Source: Pseudomonas sp. ADAK18
GTDB lineage: Bacteria > Pseudomonadota > Gammaproteobacteria > Pseudomonadales > Pseudomonadaceae
DNA length: 64,000 nucleotides
NCBI RefSeq assembly: GCF_012935695.1
Contig: NZ_CP052859.1
Location: 6,055,001 to 6,119,000 of the forward strand
Direction of reading: 5' to 3'
Positions 35,631 to 44,892 of this stretch are shown here, piece after piece. Below the pieces are notes generated by a model. It did no database searches. It had not been told where the DNA came from and saw nothing but the letters and a program-made list of their open reading frames with translations. Made by a program: the position numbers and the translations under genes. Position 1 is the stretch's first letter; each line of letters begins with the position of its first letter.

Positions 35631-36995
35631 TTAACCCAACAAATCCCGCAAGACCTGAGTAAACGCCCGGCTGCTGTCTTCTTCGCCAGCATGATGTCCG
35701 TCGCGGATCACCCACTGGCCGTTGACCAGTACATCGCGCACTTGCCGATCCCCACCAGCAAACAGCCAGCGATTCAGAATCCCGTCTTCACTGGCTGTTG
35801 CCAGGTACGGATCGTTGCCGTCCAGCACCAGCCAGTCGGCGCGCTTGCCGACTTCGAGTCGACCAATCGGTTGTCCCAATGCCTGAGCTCCGCCGTCCAG
35901 CGCCGCATCAAATAATGTGCGGCCGACCATCGGTTGATCGCTGCGGTACAGCCGGTTACGCCGCTGATCTCGCAGGCGCTGGCCGTATTCCAGCCAACGT
36001 AACTCTTCCACCACGCTCAGTGAGACATGACTGTCGGAGCCAATCCCCATGCGTCCACCCTGAGCCAGGAAGTCTACGGCCGGGAAAATGCCGTCGCCCA
36101 GGTTGGCCTCGGTGGTCAGGCACAGGCCGGCAATCGCCCGGCTCTTGGCCATTAGCGTGACCTCTTCCGGATTGGCGTGGGTGGCGTGTACCAGGCACCA
36201 GCGTTGATCGACCTCGGTGTTTTCATACAACCATTGCAGGGGACGACGGCCGCTCCAGCCCAGGCAGTCATCGACTTCTTTTTGCTGTTCGGCGATGTGG
36301 ATGTGGATCGGGCACGCCTTGTCGCTGGCGGCCAACACTGCGCTGATCTGCTGCGGCGTAACGGCGCGCAGCGAGTGGAAGCACAGGCCCAATTGCTGCG
36401 CCGGTTGCGCTGCCAGAATGGGTTGCAGGCGCGACTGCAGGTTCAGGTAGTTTTCGGTGCTGTTGATAAAGCGCCGCTGACCTTCGTTGGGTGCCTGGCC
36501 GCCGAAACCCGAATGGCTGTACAGCACCGGCAGCAATGTCAGGCCGATACCGCTGCTGGCGGCGGCCTGGCTGATCTGCCGGGATAACTCTGTCGGGTCG
36601 GCGTAAGGCTGGCCGCTGACGTCGTGGTGTACGTAATGAAATTCAGCGACCGAGGTGTAGCCGGCCTTGAGCATCTCGATATACAGCTGGCGGGCGATGA
36701 CCTGAAGTTGCTCGGGGCTGATCTTGCCCACCATGCGATACATCAGGTCGCGCCAGGTCCAGAAGCTGTCATTGGGGTTGCCGGCCACTTCCGCCAAGCC
36801 CGCCATGGCGCGCTGAAACGCGTGGGAATGCAGGTTGGGCATGCCCGGCAGCAGCGGGCCCCTGAGCCGTTCGGCACCGTCTGCGTGGGCATTGGCCTCA
36901 ACGTTGGTCAGCAGGCCGTCGGCGCTGACTTCAAGACGTACATCATTGGCCCATCCATTAGGCAGCAGCGCGCGTTCGGCAAAGAAAGCGGACAT
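35631..36995 (-). CDS. hutF: Formimidoylglutamate deiminase
   Basis: A 454-aa amidohydrolase-superfamily enzyme that turns N-formimidoyl-L-glutamate into N-formyl-L-glutamate plus ammonia, the step before HutG in the five-step histidine pathway. Zinc ligands are His56 and His58 in 'GMPNLHSHAFQR', a His in 'HIHIAEQQKEVDD' and another in 'CLVHATHANPEE', with Asp in 'MGIGSDSHVSLS'. It is divergent from hutC; the 107-nt gap holds a HutC-type operator. Confidence 0.96.
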   Translation of the reverse strand: MSAFFAERALLPNGWANDVRLEVSADGLLTNVEANAHADGAERLRGPLLPGMPNLHSHAFQRAMAGLAEVAGNPNDSFWTWRDLMYRMVGKISPEQLQVIARQLYIEMLKAGYTSVAEFHYVHHDVSGQPYADPTELSRQISQAAASSGIGLTLLPVLYSHSGFGGQAPNEGQRRFINSTENYLNLQSRLQPILAAQPAQQLGLCFHSLRAVTPQQISAVLAASDKACPIHIHIAEQQKEVDDCLGWSGRRPLQWLYENTEVDQRWCLVHATHANPEEVTLMAKSRAIAGLCLTTEANLGDGIFPAVDFLAQGGRMGIGSDSHVSLSVVEELRWLEYGQRLRDQRRNRLYRSDQPMVGRTLFDAALDGGAQALGQPIGRLEVGKRADWLVLDGNDPYLATASEDGILNRWLFAGGDRQVRDVLVNGQWVIRDGHHAGEEDSSRAFTQVLRDLLG

Positions 36996-37021
36996 GGTTC
37001 GTGCACCCCATCGTGTGTTAT

Positions 37022-37039
37022 TTGTATATACATATACAG
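37022..37039. promoter_or_regulatory. Putative HutC operator in the hutF/hutC gap
   Basis: TTGTATATACATATACAG contains TGTA-N2-TACA (TGTATATACA, 37023-37032) with a second overlapping TATACATATACA. It resembles the operator upstream of hutU. Being between divergent hutF and hutC it could control both, including hutC autoregulation. Confidence 0.6.
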
Positions 37040-37102
37040 ACGTTTGCCTGCTCGGTAAACTCCGGCAAGCTAGGCTTCTTTTTTCACCTGCAAGGATTTC
37101 CT

Positions 37103-37852
37103 GTGCCGACTCCGCCTGCCAACTCTTCGCTGGCTGCCCACATGGACGAAAGTCCGGCGCCCTTGTATGCCCGCGTCAAACAGATGATCAGCCAGCAGAT
37201 TTTGAGTGGAAACTGGCCGCCCCATTACCGTGTGCCATCGGAAAGTGAACTGGTCAGCCAGTTGGGTTTCAGCCGCATGACCATCAACCGTGCCCTGCGT
37301 GAATTGACCGCCGAAGGCCTGTTGGTGCGCATGCAAGGCGTCGGTACGTTCGTGGCCGAGCCCAAGAGCCAGTCGGCGTTGTTTGAAGTGCACAACATTG
37401 CTGATGAGATCGCTTCCCGCGGCCATCGCCATACTTGCAAGGTCATCACCCTCGGCGAAGAGGCGGCAGGTTCCGAGCGCGCCGTCGCCCTGGAAATGCG
37501 CGAAGGCGGGCGGGTGTTCCACTCGTTGATCGTGCACTACGAAAACGATATCCCGGTGCAAATCGAAGACCGTTTCGTCAACGCCCTGGTCGCGCCGGAA
37601 TACTTGCAGCAGGACTTCACCCAGCAAACGCCGTATGCCTATTTGAACCAGGTCGCGCCGCTGACAGAAGGCGAGCACGTGGTCGAAGCCATCCTGGCCG
37701 ATGCCGAGGAATGCAAGCTACTGCAAATCGAAACCGGCGAGCCTTGCCTACTGATCCGCCGTCGCACATGGTCCGGTCGCCAGCCGGTGACCGCCGCCCG
37801 TTTGATCCACCCCGGTTCCCGTCACAGCCTGGAAGGACGTTTCAGTAAATGA
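37103..37852 (+). CDS. hutC: Histidine utilization repressor HutC (GntR family)
   Basis: A 249-aa GntR/HutC regulator released from DNA by urocanate. The winged helix (about 20-85) reads 'PLYARVKQMISQQILSGNW' and 'SESELVSQLGFSRMTINRAL'. The effector-binding UTRA domain (about 100-245) has 'EIASRGHRHTCKVI' and 'PVQIEDRFVNALVAP'. I chose the GTG at 37103 because AAGGA lies seven bases before it; the in-frame ATG at 37001 would run through the operator. The stop overlaps the hutD start (ATGA). Confidence 0.94.
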   Translation: MPTPPANSSLAAHMDESPAPLYARVKQMISQQILSGNWPPHYRVPSESELVSQLGFSRMTINRALRELTAEGLLVRMQGVGTFVAEPKSQSALFEVHNIADEIASRGHRHTCKVITLGEEAAGSERAVALEMREGGRVFHSLIVHYENDIPVQIEDRFVNALVAPEYLQQDFTQQTPYAYLNQVAPLTEGEHVVEAILADAEECKLLQIETGEPCLLIRRRTWSGRQPVTAARLIHPGSRHSLEGRFSK

Positions 37853-38409
37853 GTGAAGTGAAAGTCTGGCGCGCAGCCGATTACGTGCGCATGCCGTGGA
37901 AAAATGGCGGCGGCAGCACCGAAGAAATCACCCGCGATGCCGGTGAGGGTCTGGACGGTTTTGGCTGGCGTCTGTCGATTGCCGACATTGCCGAGTCGGG
38001 TGGATTCTCGAGCTTTGCCGGGTACCAGCGGATCATCACTGTGCTGCAAGGCGCGGGCATGATCTTGACGGTGGACGGCGAGGATACGCGCGGGCTGTTA
38101 CCGCTGGACCCGTTCCCGTTCAAGGGTGAAAGCCAAGTGTCCTGTCGGTTGGTGGGCGGGCCGATCCGTGATTTCAACCTGATCTACTCGCCGCAACGCT
38201 ATCAGGCACGGTTGCAGTGGATGGATGGGGCGCAGCGCTTCTTCAGTGCTGCGCAAACGCTGTTGGTGTTCAGCGTGGCGGATGAAGTGGCCGTGCTCGG
38301 TGAAGTGTTGAGCCGCCACGATTGCCTGCAATTGGACGGTAACACTGGCTTGCTGGACGTATCCGTCAGCGGTCGATGCTGCGTGATCGAACTGACCGCG
38401 CGCGATTAA
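37849..38409 (+). CDS. hutD: HutD family protein (cupin-like)
   Basis: A 186-aa cytosolic protein with the HutD N-terminus 'RAADYVRMPWKNGGGSTEEI', followed by 'GFGWRLSIADIAESGGFSSF' and 'LLPLDPFPFKGE'. HutD is a bicupin of the hut locus; work in P. fluorescens SBW25 (from memory) suggests it limits hut expression or flux rather than catalysing a step. It is translationally coupled to hutC. Confidence 0.92.
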   Translation: MSEVKVWRAADYVRMPWKNGGGSTEEITRDAGEGLDGFGWRLSIADIAESGGFSSFAGYQRIITVLQGAGMILTVDGEDTRGLLPLDPFPFKGESQVSCRLVGGPIRDFNLIYSPQRYQARLQWMDGAQRFFSAAQTLLVFSVADEVAVLGEVLSRHDCLQLDGNTGLLDVSVSGRCCVIELTARD

Positions 38410-38410
38410 A

Positions 38411-38506
38411 AAATGTGGGAGCTGGCTTGCCTGCGATTGCGTTGGCACAGCCAATAAATCAGCTGCCCGACACTCCGCCATCGCAGGCAAGCCAGCTCCC
38501 ACATTT
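38411..38506. repeat. REPIN (CTGGCTTGCCTGCGA variant) after hutD
   Basis: The arms AAATGTGGGAGCTGGCTTGC and GCAAGCCAGCTCCCACATTT match perfectly. It separates hutCD from the hutU control region. Confidence 0.88.
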
Positions 38507-38550
38507 GATCTCCACAAGCTCTGAAATCTGTTTCCCTACCCCGCACCAAC

Positions 38551-38598
38551 TTGTTACCGAACGCCCCAGCATGGCGCAAAACCTTGTTTTGGTAACAA
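38551..38598. promoter_or_regulatory. Candidate activator site (CbrB or NtrC) upstream of hutU
   Basis: TTGTTACC (38551-38558) and GGTAACAA (38591-38598) form an inverted repeat with a 32-nt spacer; an inner CTTGTT/AACAAG pair lies at 38583-38599. It sits 115-160 nt upstream of the sigma-54 box. GTTAC-type half sites have been reported for CbrB, the activator of hutU in P. fluorescens (recall), so CbrB is the first candidate. Confidence 0.45.
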
Positions 38599-38709
38599 GC
38601 CTCCCTCGCTTCAAAAACTCTCTGTAAGAAATTTCATCAAGCTACGAAGCCTTATTTTCCAAGGCTTTCACATGGCCCACTAAAAAATCTTCAACCCTTG
38701 CCCGCCAAG

Positions 38710-38726
38710 TTGGCCGCTTGATTGCA
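38710..38726 (+). promoter_or_regulatory. Sigma-54 promoter of hutU
   Basis: TTGGCCGCTTGATTGCA keeps GG-N10-GC (GG at 38712-38713, GC at 38724-38725). Transcription would start near 38737. This agrees with the reported sigma-54 dependence of hutU in P. fluorescens SBW25 (recall). Confidence 0.78.
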
Positions 38727-38730
38727 TATG

Positions 38731-38744
38731 CTTGTATGTACAAG
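38731..38744. promoter_or_regulatory. HutC operator overlapping the hutU start site
   Basis: CTTGTATGTACAAG is a perfect 14-bp palindrome with the TGTA-N2-TACA core. It begins six bases after the -12 element and covers the predicted start of transcription. Repressor bound here would block a sigma-54 promoter directly. Confidence 0.8.
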
Positions 38745-38823
38745 TAAAGATGTGTGCGTAAGAGTCCATGAACATCCTCTTCGCACCAATCATGTTCGCG
38801 CATAGCGTTGAGGAGTTTTTTTC

Positions 38824-40497
38824 GTGACTACCAAGCCTACAAAATACCGTGACGTCGAAATCCGCGCTGCCCGCGGCAACAAGCTCACCGCCAAAAGCTG
38901 GCTGACCGAAGCGCCGTTGCGCATGCTGATGAACAACCTCGACCCACAAGTGGCCGAAAATCCGAAAGAATTGGTGGTGTACGGCGGTATTGGTCGTGCG
39001 GCACGTAACTGGGAGTGCTACGACCAGATCGTCGAAAGCCTGACCAACCTCAATGATGACGAAACCCTGCTGGTGCAATCCGGCAAGCCGGTTGGTGTGT
39101 TCAAGACCCACAGCAATGCCCCGCGCGTGCTGATCGCCAACTCCAACCTGGTACCGCACTGGGCCAGTTGGGAACACTTTAACGAACTGGATGCCAAGGG
39201 CCTGGCCATGTACGGCCAGATGACCGCCGGCAGCTGGATCTACATCGGCAGCCAGGGCATCGTCCAGGGCACCTACGAAACCTTCGTTGAAGCCGGTCGC
39301 CAGCACTACAACAGCGATCTGAAAGGTCGTTGGGTCCTGACCGCAGGCCTGGGCGGCATGGGCGGCGCTCAGCCTCTGGCCGCGACCCTGGCCGGCGCGT
39401 GTTCGCTGAACATTGAATGCCAGCAGGTGAGTATCGATTTCCGCTTGAGCAGCCGCTATGTCGATGAGCAGGCCACCGACCTCGACGACGCCCTGGCTCG
39501 CATCGCCAAATACACCAAGGAAGGCAAGGCGATCTCCATCGCGTTGCTCGGCAACGCCGCCGAAATCCTTCCGGAACTGGTCAAGCGTGGCGTGCGCCCG
39601 GACATGGTCACCGACCAGACCAGCGCCCACGACCCGCTCAATGGTTACCTGCCGGCCGGCTGGACCTGGGACCAATACCGCGCTCGCGCCAAGACCGAAC
39701 CGGCTGCCGTGATCAAGGCCGCCAAGCAATCGATGGCCGTGCACGTTAAAGCGATGTTGGACTTCCAGAAAATTGGCGTACCGACGTTCGACTACGGCAA
39801 CAACATCCGTCAGATGGCGCAAGAAGAAGGCGTGGAAAACGCATTCGACTTCCCGGGTTTCGTACCGGCTTACATCCGTCCGCTGTTCTGCCGTGGCATC
39901 GGTCCATTCCGTTGGGCTGCACTGTCGGGTGACCCACAAGACATCTACAAGACCGACGCCAAAGTAAAAGAACTGATCCCGGACGACGCCCACCTGCACA
40001 ACTGGCTGGACATGGCGCGCGAGCGCATCAGCTTCCAGGGTCTGCCGGCGCGGATCTGCTGGGTTGGCCTGGGCCAGCGCGCCAAGTTGGGCCTGGCATT
40101 CAACGAAATGGTACGTAGCGGTGAGTTGTCCGCACCGGTAGTAATCGGTCGTGACCACCTGGACTCCGGCTCCGTAGCCAGCCCGAACCGCGAAACCGAA
40201 TCCATGCAGGACGGTTCAGATGCTGTGTCCGACTGGCCACTGCTCAACGCCTTGCTCAACACCGCCAGCGGCGCGACCTGGGTCTCGCTGCACCACGGCG
40301 GCGGCGTTGGCATGGGCTTCTCCCAGCATTCGGGCATGGTGATTGTCTGCGACGGTACCGACGAAGCGGCCGAGCGTATTGCACGCGTGCTGCACAACGA
40401 CCCGGCCACGGGTGTGATGCGTCACGCCGATGCCGGTTACCAGATCGCCATTGATTGCGCCAAGGAGCAGGGGCTGAACCTGCCGATGATCAAATAA
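38824..40497 (+). CDS. hutU: Urocanate hydratase (urocanase)
   Basis: A 557-aa cytosolic enzyme that hydrates urocanate to imidazolonepropionate with tightly bound NAD+ as electrophile. The start is GTG at 38824 with GAGGAG upstream. Typical segments are '[19 protein letters not shown]' near residue 40, the nucleotide-binding '[19 protein letters not shown]' near 180 and '[20 protein letters not shown]' near 415 (the cysteine there is part of the conserved active-site loop). HutU heads the unit transcribed from the sigma-54/HutC promoter. Confidence 0.97.
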   Translation: MTTKPTKYRDVEIRAARGNKLTAKSWLTEAPLRMLMNNLDPQVAENPKELVVYGGIGRAARNWECYDQIVESLTNLNDDETLLVQSGKPVGVFKTHSNAPRVLIANSNLVPHWASWEHFNELDAKGLAMYGQMTAGSWIYIGSQGIVQGTYETFVEAGRQHYNSDLKGRWVLTAGLGGMGGAQPLAATLAGACSLNIECQQVSIDFRLSSRYVDEQATDLDDALARIAKYTKEGKAISIALLGNAAEILPELVKRGVRPDMVTDQTSAHDPLNGYLPAGWTWDQYRARAKTEPAAVIKAAKQSMAVHVKAMLDFQKIGVPTFDYGNNIRQMAQEEGVENAFDFPGFVPAYIRPLFCRGIGPFRWAALSGDPQDIYKTDAKVKELIPDDAHLHNWLDMARERISFQGLPARICWVGLGQRAKLGLAFNEMVRSGELSAPVVIGRDHLDSGSVASPNRETESMQDGSDAVSDWPLLNALLNTASGATWVSLHHGGGVGMGFSQHSGMVIVCDGTDEAAERIARVLHNDPATGVMRHADAGYQIAIDCAKEQGLNLPMIK

Positions 40498-40511
40498 CAA
40501 CCGGCTCGGTT

Positions 40512-40604
40512 CCTGTGGGAGCTTGGCTTGCCCGCGATGCAGGCGACTCGGTTTATCCGTAAACCGAGGTGATTCCATCGCAGGCAAGCCAGCTCCCACA
40601 GGAA
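40512..40604. repeat. REPIN between hutU and the permease gene
   Basis: The arms CCTGTGGGAGCTTGGCTTGC and GCAAGCCAGCTCCCACAGG have one unpaired T, with the inner repeat CTCGGTTTA/TAAACCGAG. It would place a strong hairpin inside a hutU-permease transcript. Confidence 0.88.
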
Positions 40605-40653
40605 AGCAGGTTTCACACAGGCTTATGAACAATCCATCAGAGGTTGAACACAC

Positions 40654-42111
40654 ATGGCTGCAAAAGACGCTCGTGCAAGCACCACCCCGTTGATCGAAAG
40701 GCGTTCGATCGACTACATCCCGGAAGCGGAAAGACACGGTCGTCTGTTAAGCCAGTTCACCCTGTGGTTGGGTGCCAACCTGCAAATCACCGCAATTGTC
40801 ACCGGGGCCTTGGCCGTGGTGCTGGGCGGTGATGTGTTTTGGTCGTTGATCGGCTTGCTGATCGGCCAACTGCTCGGCGGCGGCGTCATGGCGCTGCACG
40901 CCGCCCAAGGCCCACAACTGGGCTTGCCGCAGATGATCTCCAGCCGCGTGCAGTTTGGCGTGTATGGCGCGGTGATCCCGTTGGTGTTGGTGTGCCTGAT
41001 GTACATCGGCTTCTCGGCCAGCGGCTCGTTGCTGGCAGGGCAGGCGGTGGCGCAATTGCTCCACGTTGAAGACTGGGTCGGCATCGTGCTGTTTGCCGCC
41101 TTGATCATGATCTTCACCATCTTCGGCTACCGGGTCATCCACGGCATCGGCCGCGTGGCCAGTGTGCTGGGGGTGATTGCCTTTGTTTATCTGTTCTACA
41201 AGTTGCTGGCCGGTAATGACATCGGCGCGTTGCTCGGCAACAAGCATTTTTCCCTCAGCAGTTTCTTGCTGGCGATTTCCCTGTCGGCGTCCTGGCAGAT
41301 TGCGTTCGGGCCTTATGTAGCGGACTACTCGCGCTACTTGCCACGCAGTACGTCGGCCTCCAAAACCTTCTGGGCCGTGGGCCTGGGTTCGGTGATTGGT
41401 GCGCAAGCCTCGATGGTTTTCGGTGTGTTTGCAGCGGCCCTGGCCGGCTCGCAATTCGCCCACCACGAGGTGTCGTTTATCGTTGGCCTGGGCGGTACGG
41501 GCATCGTCGCGGCGCTGCTGTATTTCAGCGTCGCCTTCGGCAAGGTCACCGTGACCACCCTCAATGCCTACGGCAGCTTCATGTCCATCGCCACCATCAT
41601 CAGCGGTTTCCGTGGCAGCCGCCATATCTCCAGCGGTGTGCGCCTGCTGTACATCTTCATCATGGTGTCGATTGCCGCCGGGCTGGCGCTGGTGGGCAAG
41701 GATTCGTTCCTCAAGGACTTCTCCGCGTTCATCCTGTTCCTGCTGGCGTTTTTTACGCCGTGGAGCGCGATCAACCTGGTGGATTTCTACTGCATCACCA
41801 AAGAGCGTTATGACATCCCGGCCCTGTCCAATCCCAAGGGTCGCTACGGTCGCTGGAACGTCATGGGTATCAGCATTTATGTGTTTGGCGTGCTGATCCA
41901 GATGCCCTTCATCTCCACGCATTTCTACACCGGCCCATTGGTCGCCAGCCTTGGCGACACCGATATCTCGTGGATCATCGGCCTGGTGGTGCCGGCTGCG
42001 CTGTATTACTGGGCCGCGAAAAAGTGGCATAGCCCGATTCCTGAACGCCTGATCCTGCCGGTAGAGCAGGGCGCTACACCAACGACAAACGGGCTGGTTG
42101 CACAAGCCTGA
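40654..42111 (+). CDS. CodB-type (NCS1) permease in the hut locus, candidate urocanate transporter
   Basis: A 485-aa protein with about 12 transmembrane helices. 'LWLGANLQITAIVTGALAVV', 'GVMALHAAQGPQLGLPQMISS' and 'FAPYV'-like 'IAFGPYVADYSRYLP' are characteristic of cytosine/purine/allantoin permeases. These carry nitrogen-ring compounds, which fits urocanate. In P. fluorescens SBW25 the hut locus has a urocanate transporter, hutTu (recall), and this gene is the obvious counterpart by position. Assignment rests on family plus context. Confidence 0.78.
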   Translation: MAAKDARASTTPLIERRSIDYIPEAERHGRLLSQFTLWLGANLQITAIVTGALAVVLGGDVFWSLIGLLIGQLLGGGVMALHAAQGPQLGLPQMISSRVQFGVYGAVIPLVLVCLMYIGFSASGSLLAGQAVAQLLHVEDWVGIVLFAALIMIFTIFGYRVIHGIGRVASVLGVIAFVYLFYKLLAGNDIGALLGNKHFSLSSFLLAISLSASWQIAFGPYVADYSRYLPRSTSASKTFWAVGLGSVIGAQASMVFGVFAAALAGSQFAHHEVSFIVGLGGTGIVAALLYFSVAFGKVTVTTLNAYGSFMSIATIISGFRGSRHISSGVRLLYIFIMVSIAAGLALVGKDSFLKDFSAFILFLLAFFTPWSAINLVDFYCITKERYDIPALSNPKGRYGRWNVMGISIYVFGVLIQMPFISTHFYTGPLVASLGDTDISWIIGLVVPAALYYWAAKKWHSPIPERLILPVEQGATPTTNGLVAQA

Positions 42112-42179
42112 CGGGACGTGGACAAGGCAGGACGCCTTTTGACTGCCGTAATCCATTTCATGATTGGGAGCGTCACACA

Positions 42180-43148
42180 ATGAAAATGAATAAGACCCTG
42201 CTGACCACGTTGTTCGCTGCAGGCTTGCTGGCCAGCGCTGGCGCCTCTCAGGCGGCAGGCTGGTGCGAGTCGGGCAAACCGGTGAAATTCGCAGGCCTGA
42301 ATTGGGAAAGCGGCATGTTGCTGACGGACGTCCTGCAACTTGTGTTGGAAAAAGGCTACGACTGCAAAACTGACAGCTTGCCGGGCAACTCCATCACCAT
42401 GGAAAACGCCCTGGGCAGCAATGATATTCAGATCTTCGCCGAGGAGTGGGTAGGCCGCAGCGAGGTCTGGAACAAGGCCGAGAAGGCCGGGAAAGTCGTC
42501 GGTGTCGGCGCTCCGGTGGTAGGCGCCATTGAAGGCTGGTACGTGCCGCGTTATGTGATCGAAGGCGACGCCAAACGCAAGCTGGAAGCCAAGGCGCCGG
42601 ACCTGAAAACCATCGCCGACCTGGCCAAGTACTCTGCCGTGTTCAAGGACCAGGAAGAGCCATCCAAGGGCCGTTTCTACAACTGCCCGGCGGGCTGGAC
42701 CTGTGAGCTGGACAACAGCGAAATGCTCAAGAGCTACGGCCTGGAAAGTACCTACACCAACTTCCGTCCAGGCACCGGCCCGGCGCTGGATGCCGCTGTG
42801 CTGTCGAGCTACAAGCGTGGCGAACCGATCCTGTTTTACTACTGGTCGCCAACGCCGCTGATGGGCCAGGTCGACCTGGTGAAGCTGGAAGAAAAACCAG
42901 GCGTGGATAAAAGCGTGACCATCAAGGTTGGTCTGTCCAAGACCTTCCACGAGCAAGCCCCAGAACTGGTGGCGGTGCTGGAGAAGGTCAACCTGCCGAT
43001 CGACCTGTTGAACCAGAACCTGGCACGCATGACCAAAGAGCGAATCGAATCACCAAAACTGGCGAAAATTTTCCTCAAGGAACATCCTGAAGTCTGGCAC
43101 GCATGGGTGAGCGACGACGCAGCCAAGAAAATCGACGCGGCCTTGTAG
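42180..43148 (+). CDS. hutX: Histidine ABC importer, periplasmic binding protein
   Basis: A 322-aa exported protein (signal peptide about 1-26, 'AGASQAAG'), an OpuAC/ProX-type quaternary-amine binding fold. Trp residues are placed as in aromatic boxes ('KFAGLNWESGM', 'FAEEWVGRSEVW', 'FYYWSPTPLMG'), and four cysteines occur in the mature protein. With hutW and hutV it forms the HutXWV importer; histidine is expected from the locus and from homologous systems, although the fold alone would suit betaine or choline. Confidence 0.88.
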   Translation: MKMNKTLLTTLFAAGLLASAGASQAAGWCESGKPVKFAGLNWESGMLLTDVLQLVLEKGYDCKTDSLPGNSITMENALGSNDIQIFAEEWVGRSEVWNKAEKAGKVVGVGAPVVGAIEGWYVPRYVIEGDAKRKLEAKAPDLKTIADLAKYSAVFKDQEEPSKGRFYNCPAGWTCELDNSEMLKSYGLESTYTNFRPGTGPALDAAVLSSYKRGEPILFYYWSPTPLMGQVDLVKLEEKPGVDKSVTIKVGLSKTFHEQAPELVAVLEKVNLPIDLLNQNLARMTKERIESPKLAKIFLKEHPEVWHAWVSDDAAKKIDAAL

Positions 43149-43219
43149 GTTGAGCGTTTTCGGTTGTCTCCACAGGCAGCCGGGCGCCCGGCCACAACCC
43201 ACTGGATCGAGAGCACGAT

Positions 43220-44071
43220 ATGTTTCCTGAAAGTTTTACGTTTTCCATCGCCGATTGGGTCAACAGTTGGGTTGATTCACTGGTGACCAACTACGGCGAC
43301 GTGTTCCGGCACATCTCCGACACCCTGCTATGGGCCATCGTCAACCTGGAAGGCGTGCTGCGTGCAGCGCCCTGGTGGTTGATGCTGGCGATCGTCGGCG
43401 GTATTGCCTGGCATGCCACCCGCAAAGTCGTCATGACAGCGGTGATCGTCGGCCTGCTGTTCCTGGTGGGCGCGGTCGGGCTGTGGGACAAGCTGATGCA
43501 GACCCTGGCGCTGATGATGGTGGCCACGGTGATCTCGGTGCTGATCGGTATTCCGTTGGGGATTCTTTCGGCCCGCAGCAATCGCCTGCGCTCTGTGCTG
43601 ATGCCGCTGCTGGACATCATGCAAACCATGCCCAGCTTCGTGTACCTGATTCCGGTGTTGATGCTGTTCGGCCTGGGCAAGGTCCCGGCGATTTTCGCCA
43701 CGGTGATCTATGCCGCGCCCCCACTGATCCGTCTGACAGACCTGGGCATTCGTCAGGTGGACGGCGAAGTCATGGAAGCCATCAACGCCTTCGGCGCCAA
43801 TCGTTGGCAGCAACTGTTCGGCGTGCAATTGCCGCTGGCCCTGCCGAGCATCATGGCCGGGATCAACCAGACCACCATGATGGCGCTGTCGATGGTAGTG
43901 ATTGCCTCGATGATTGGCGCTCGTGGCTTGGGTGAAGACGTGCTGGTAGGCATCCAGACCCTCAACGTTGGGCGTGGCCTTGAAGCCGGCCTCGCGATTG
44001 TGATTCTTGCAGTGGTCATCGACCGCATTACCCAGGCCTATGGTCGTCCACGGCATGAGGCGAGCAAATGA
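43220..44071 (+). CDS. hutW: Histidine ABC importer, permease
   Basis: A 283-aa ProW-like permease with about six or seven helices. The EAA loop '[20 protein letters not shown]' near residue 180 contacts the ATPase. '[24 protein letters not shown]' is typical of the OpuAB/ProW group. It overlaps hutV by four bases (ATGA), so permease and ATPase are made together. Confidence 0.92.
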   Translation: MFPESFTFSIADWVNSWVDSLVTNYGDVFRHISDTLLWAIVNLEGVLRAAPWWLMLAIVGGIAWHATRKVVMTAVIVGLLFLVGAVGLWDKLMQTLALMMVATVISVLIGIPLGILSARSNRLRSVLMPLLDIMQTMPSFVYLIPVLMLFGLGKVPAIFATVIYAAPPLIRLTDLGIRQVDGEVMEAINAFGANRWQQLFGVQLPLALPSIMAGINQTTMMALSMVVIASMIGARGLGEDVLVGIQTLNVGRGLEAGLAIVILAVVIDRITQAYGRPRHEASK

Positions 44072-44892
44072 CTACTGTCAGCAAGATTGAAGTCAAAAAC
44101 GTATTCAAGATTTTCGGTGCTCGCTCCAAGGACGCACTGGCGCTTATCGGCCAGGGCAAGACCAAGGATCAGGTACTGGCCGAGACCGGTTGCGTGGTGG
44201 GTGTCAACGACCTGTCCCTGAGCATCGGCACCGGCGAAATCTTCGTGATCATGGGCCTGTCAGGTTCCGGCAAATCCACGTTGGTGCGTCACTTCAACCG
44301 CCTGATCGACCCGACCAGCGGCGAGATCCTGGTGGACGGCGAAGACATCCTGCAACTGGACATGGAAGCCCTGCGCCAATTCCGTCGGCACAAGATCAGC
44401 ATGGTGTTCCAGAGCTTCGGCCTGCTGCCCCACAAAAGCGTGCTGGACAACGTCGCCTACGGCCTGAAAGTGCGCGGCGAAACCAAGCAAGTGTGTGCCG
44501 AACGGGCGCTGCACTGGATCGAGACCGTGGGCCTCAAGGGCTACGAAAACAAATACCCGCACCAGCTTTCCGGCGGCATGCGCCAACGGGTGGGCCTGGC
44601 CCGCGCGCTGGCGGCTGACACCGACATCATCCTGATGGACGAAGCCTTTAGTGCGCTCGACCCACTGATCCGTGCGGAGATGCAGGACCAGTTGCTGGAG
44701 CTGCAAAAGACCCTGCACAAGACCATCGTGTTCATCACCCACGACCTCGACGAGGCCGTGCGCATCGGCAACCGCATTGCGATTCTCAAGGACGGCAAGC
44801 TGATCCAGGTCGGCACCCCGCGCGAGATCCTGCATTCGCCGGCGGATGAGTATGTGGACCGCTTTGTTCAGCGGCGGGCGGCGGTGGTTTGA
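44068..44892 (+). CDS. hutV: Histidine ABC importer, ATPase
   Basis: A 274-aa ATPase of the glycine-betaine/proline (ProV) subfamily. Walker A 'GLSGSGKST', Q-loop '[18 protein letters not shown]', signature '[15 protein letters not shown]', Walker B '[12 protein letters not shown]', and H-loop '[14 protein letters not shown]'. The N-terminal '[22 protein letters not shown]' is ProV-like. It has no C-terminal CBS domains, unlike osmoregulatory ProV/OpuAA, which fits a nutrient rather than an osmotic role. Confidence 0.93.
   Translation: MTTVSKIEVKNVFKIFGARSKDALALIGQGKTKDQVLAETGCVVGVNDLSLSIGTGEIFVIMGLSGSGKSTLVRHFNRLIDPTSGEILVDGEDILQLDMEALRQFRRHKISMVFQSFGLLPHKSVLDNVAYGLKVRGETKQVCAERALHWIETVGLKGYENKYPHQLSGGMRQRVGLARALAADTDIILMDEAFSALDPLIRAEMQDQLLELQKTLHKTIVFITHDLDEAVRIGNRIAILKDGKLIQVGTPREILHSPADEYVDRFVQRRAAVV

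Larger units (their letters stand above)
38410..38823. other. hutU control region
   Basis: This 414-nt gap contains, in order, a REPIN, a TTGTTACC/GGTAACAA inverted repeat, a sigma-54 promoter, a HutC-type palindrome over the predicted start site and a leader of about 85 nt. No ORF is supported. Confidence 0.7.

Noticed and set aside
36996..37102. hutC starting at the in-frame ATG 37001
   Set aside because: That would place the HutC operator and promoter inside the coding region; GTG 37103 with AAGGA upstream starts the normal GntR protein.
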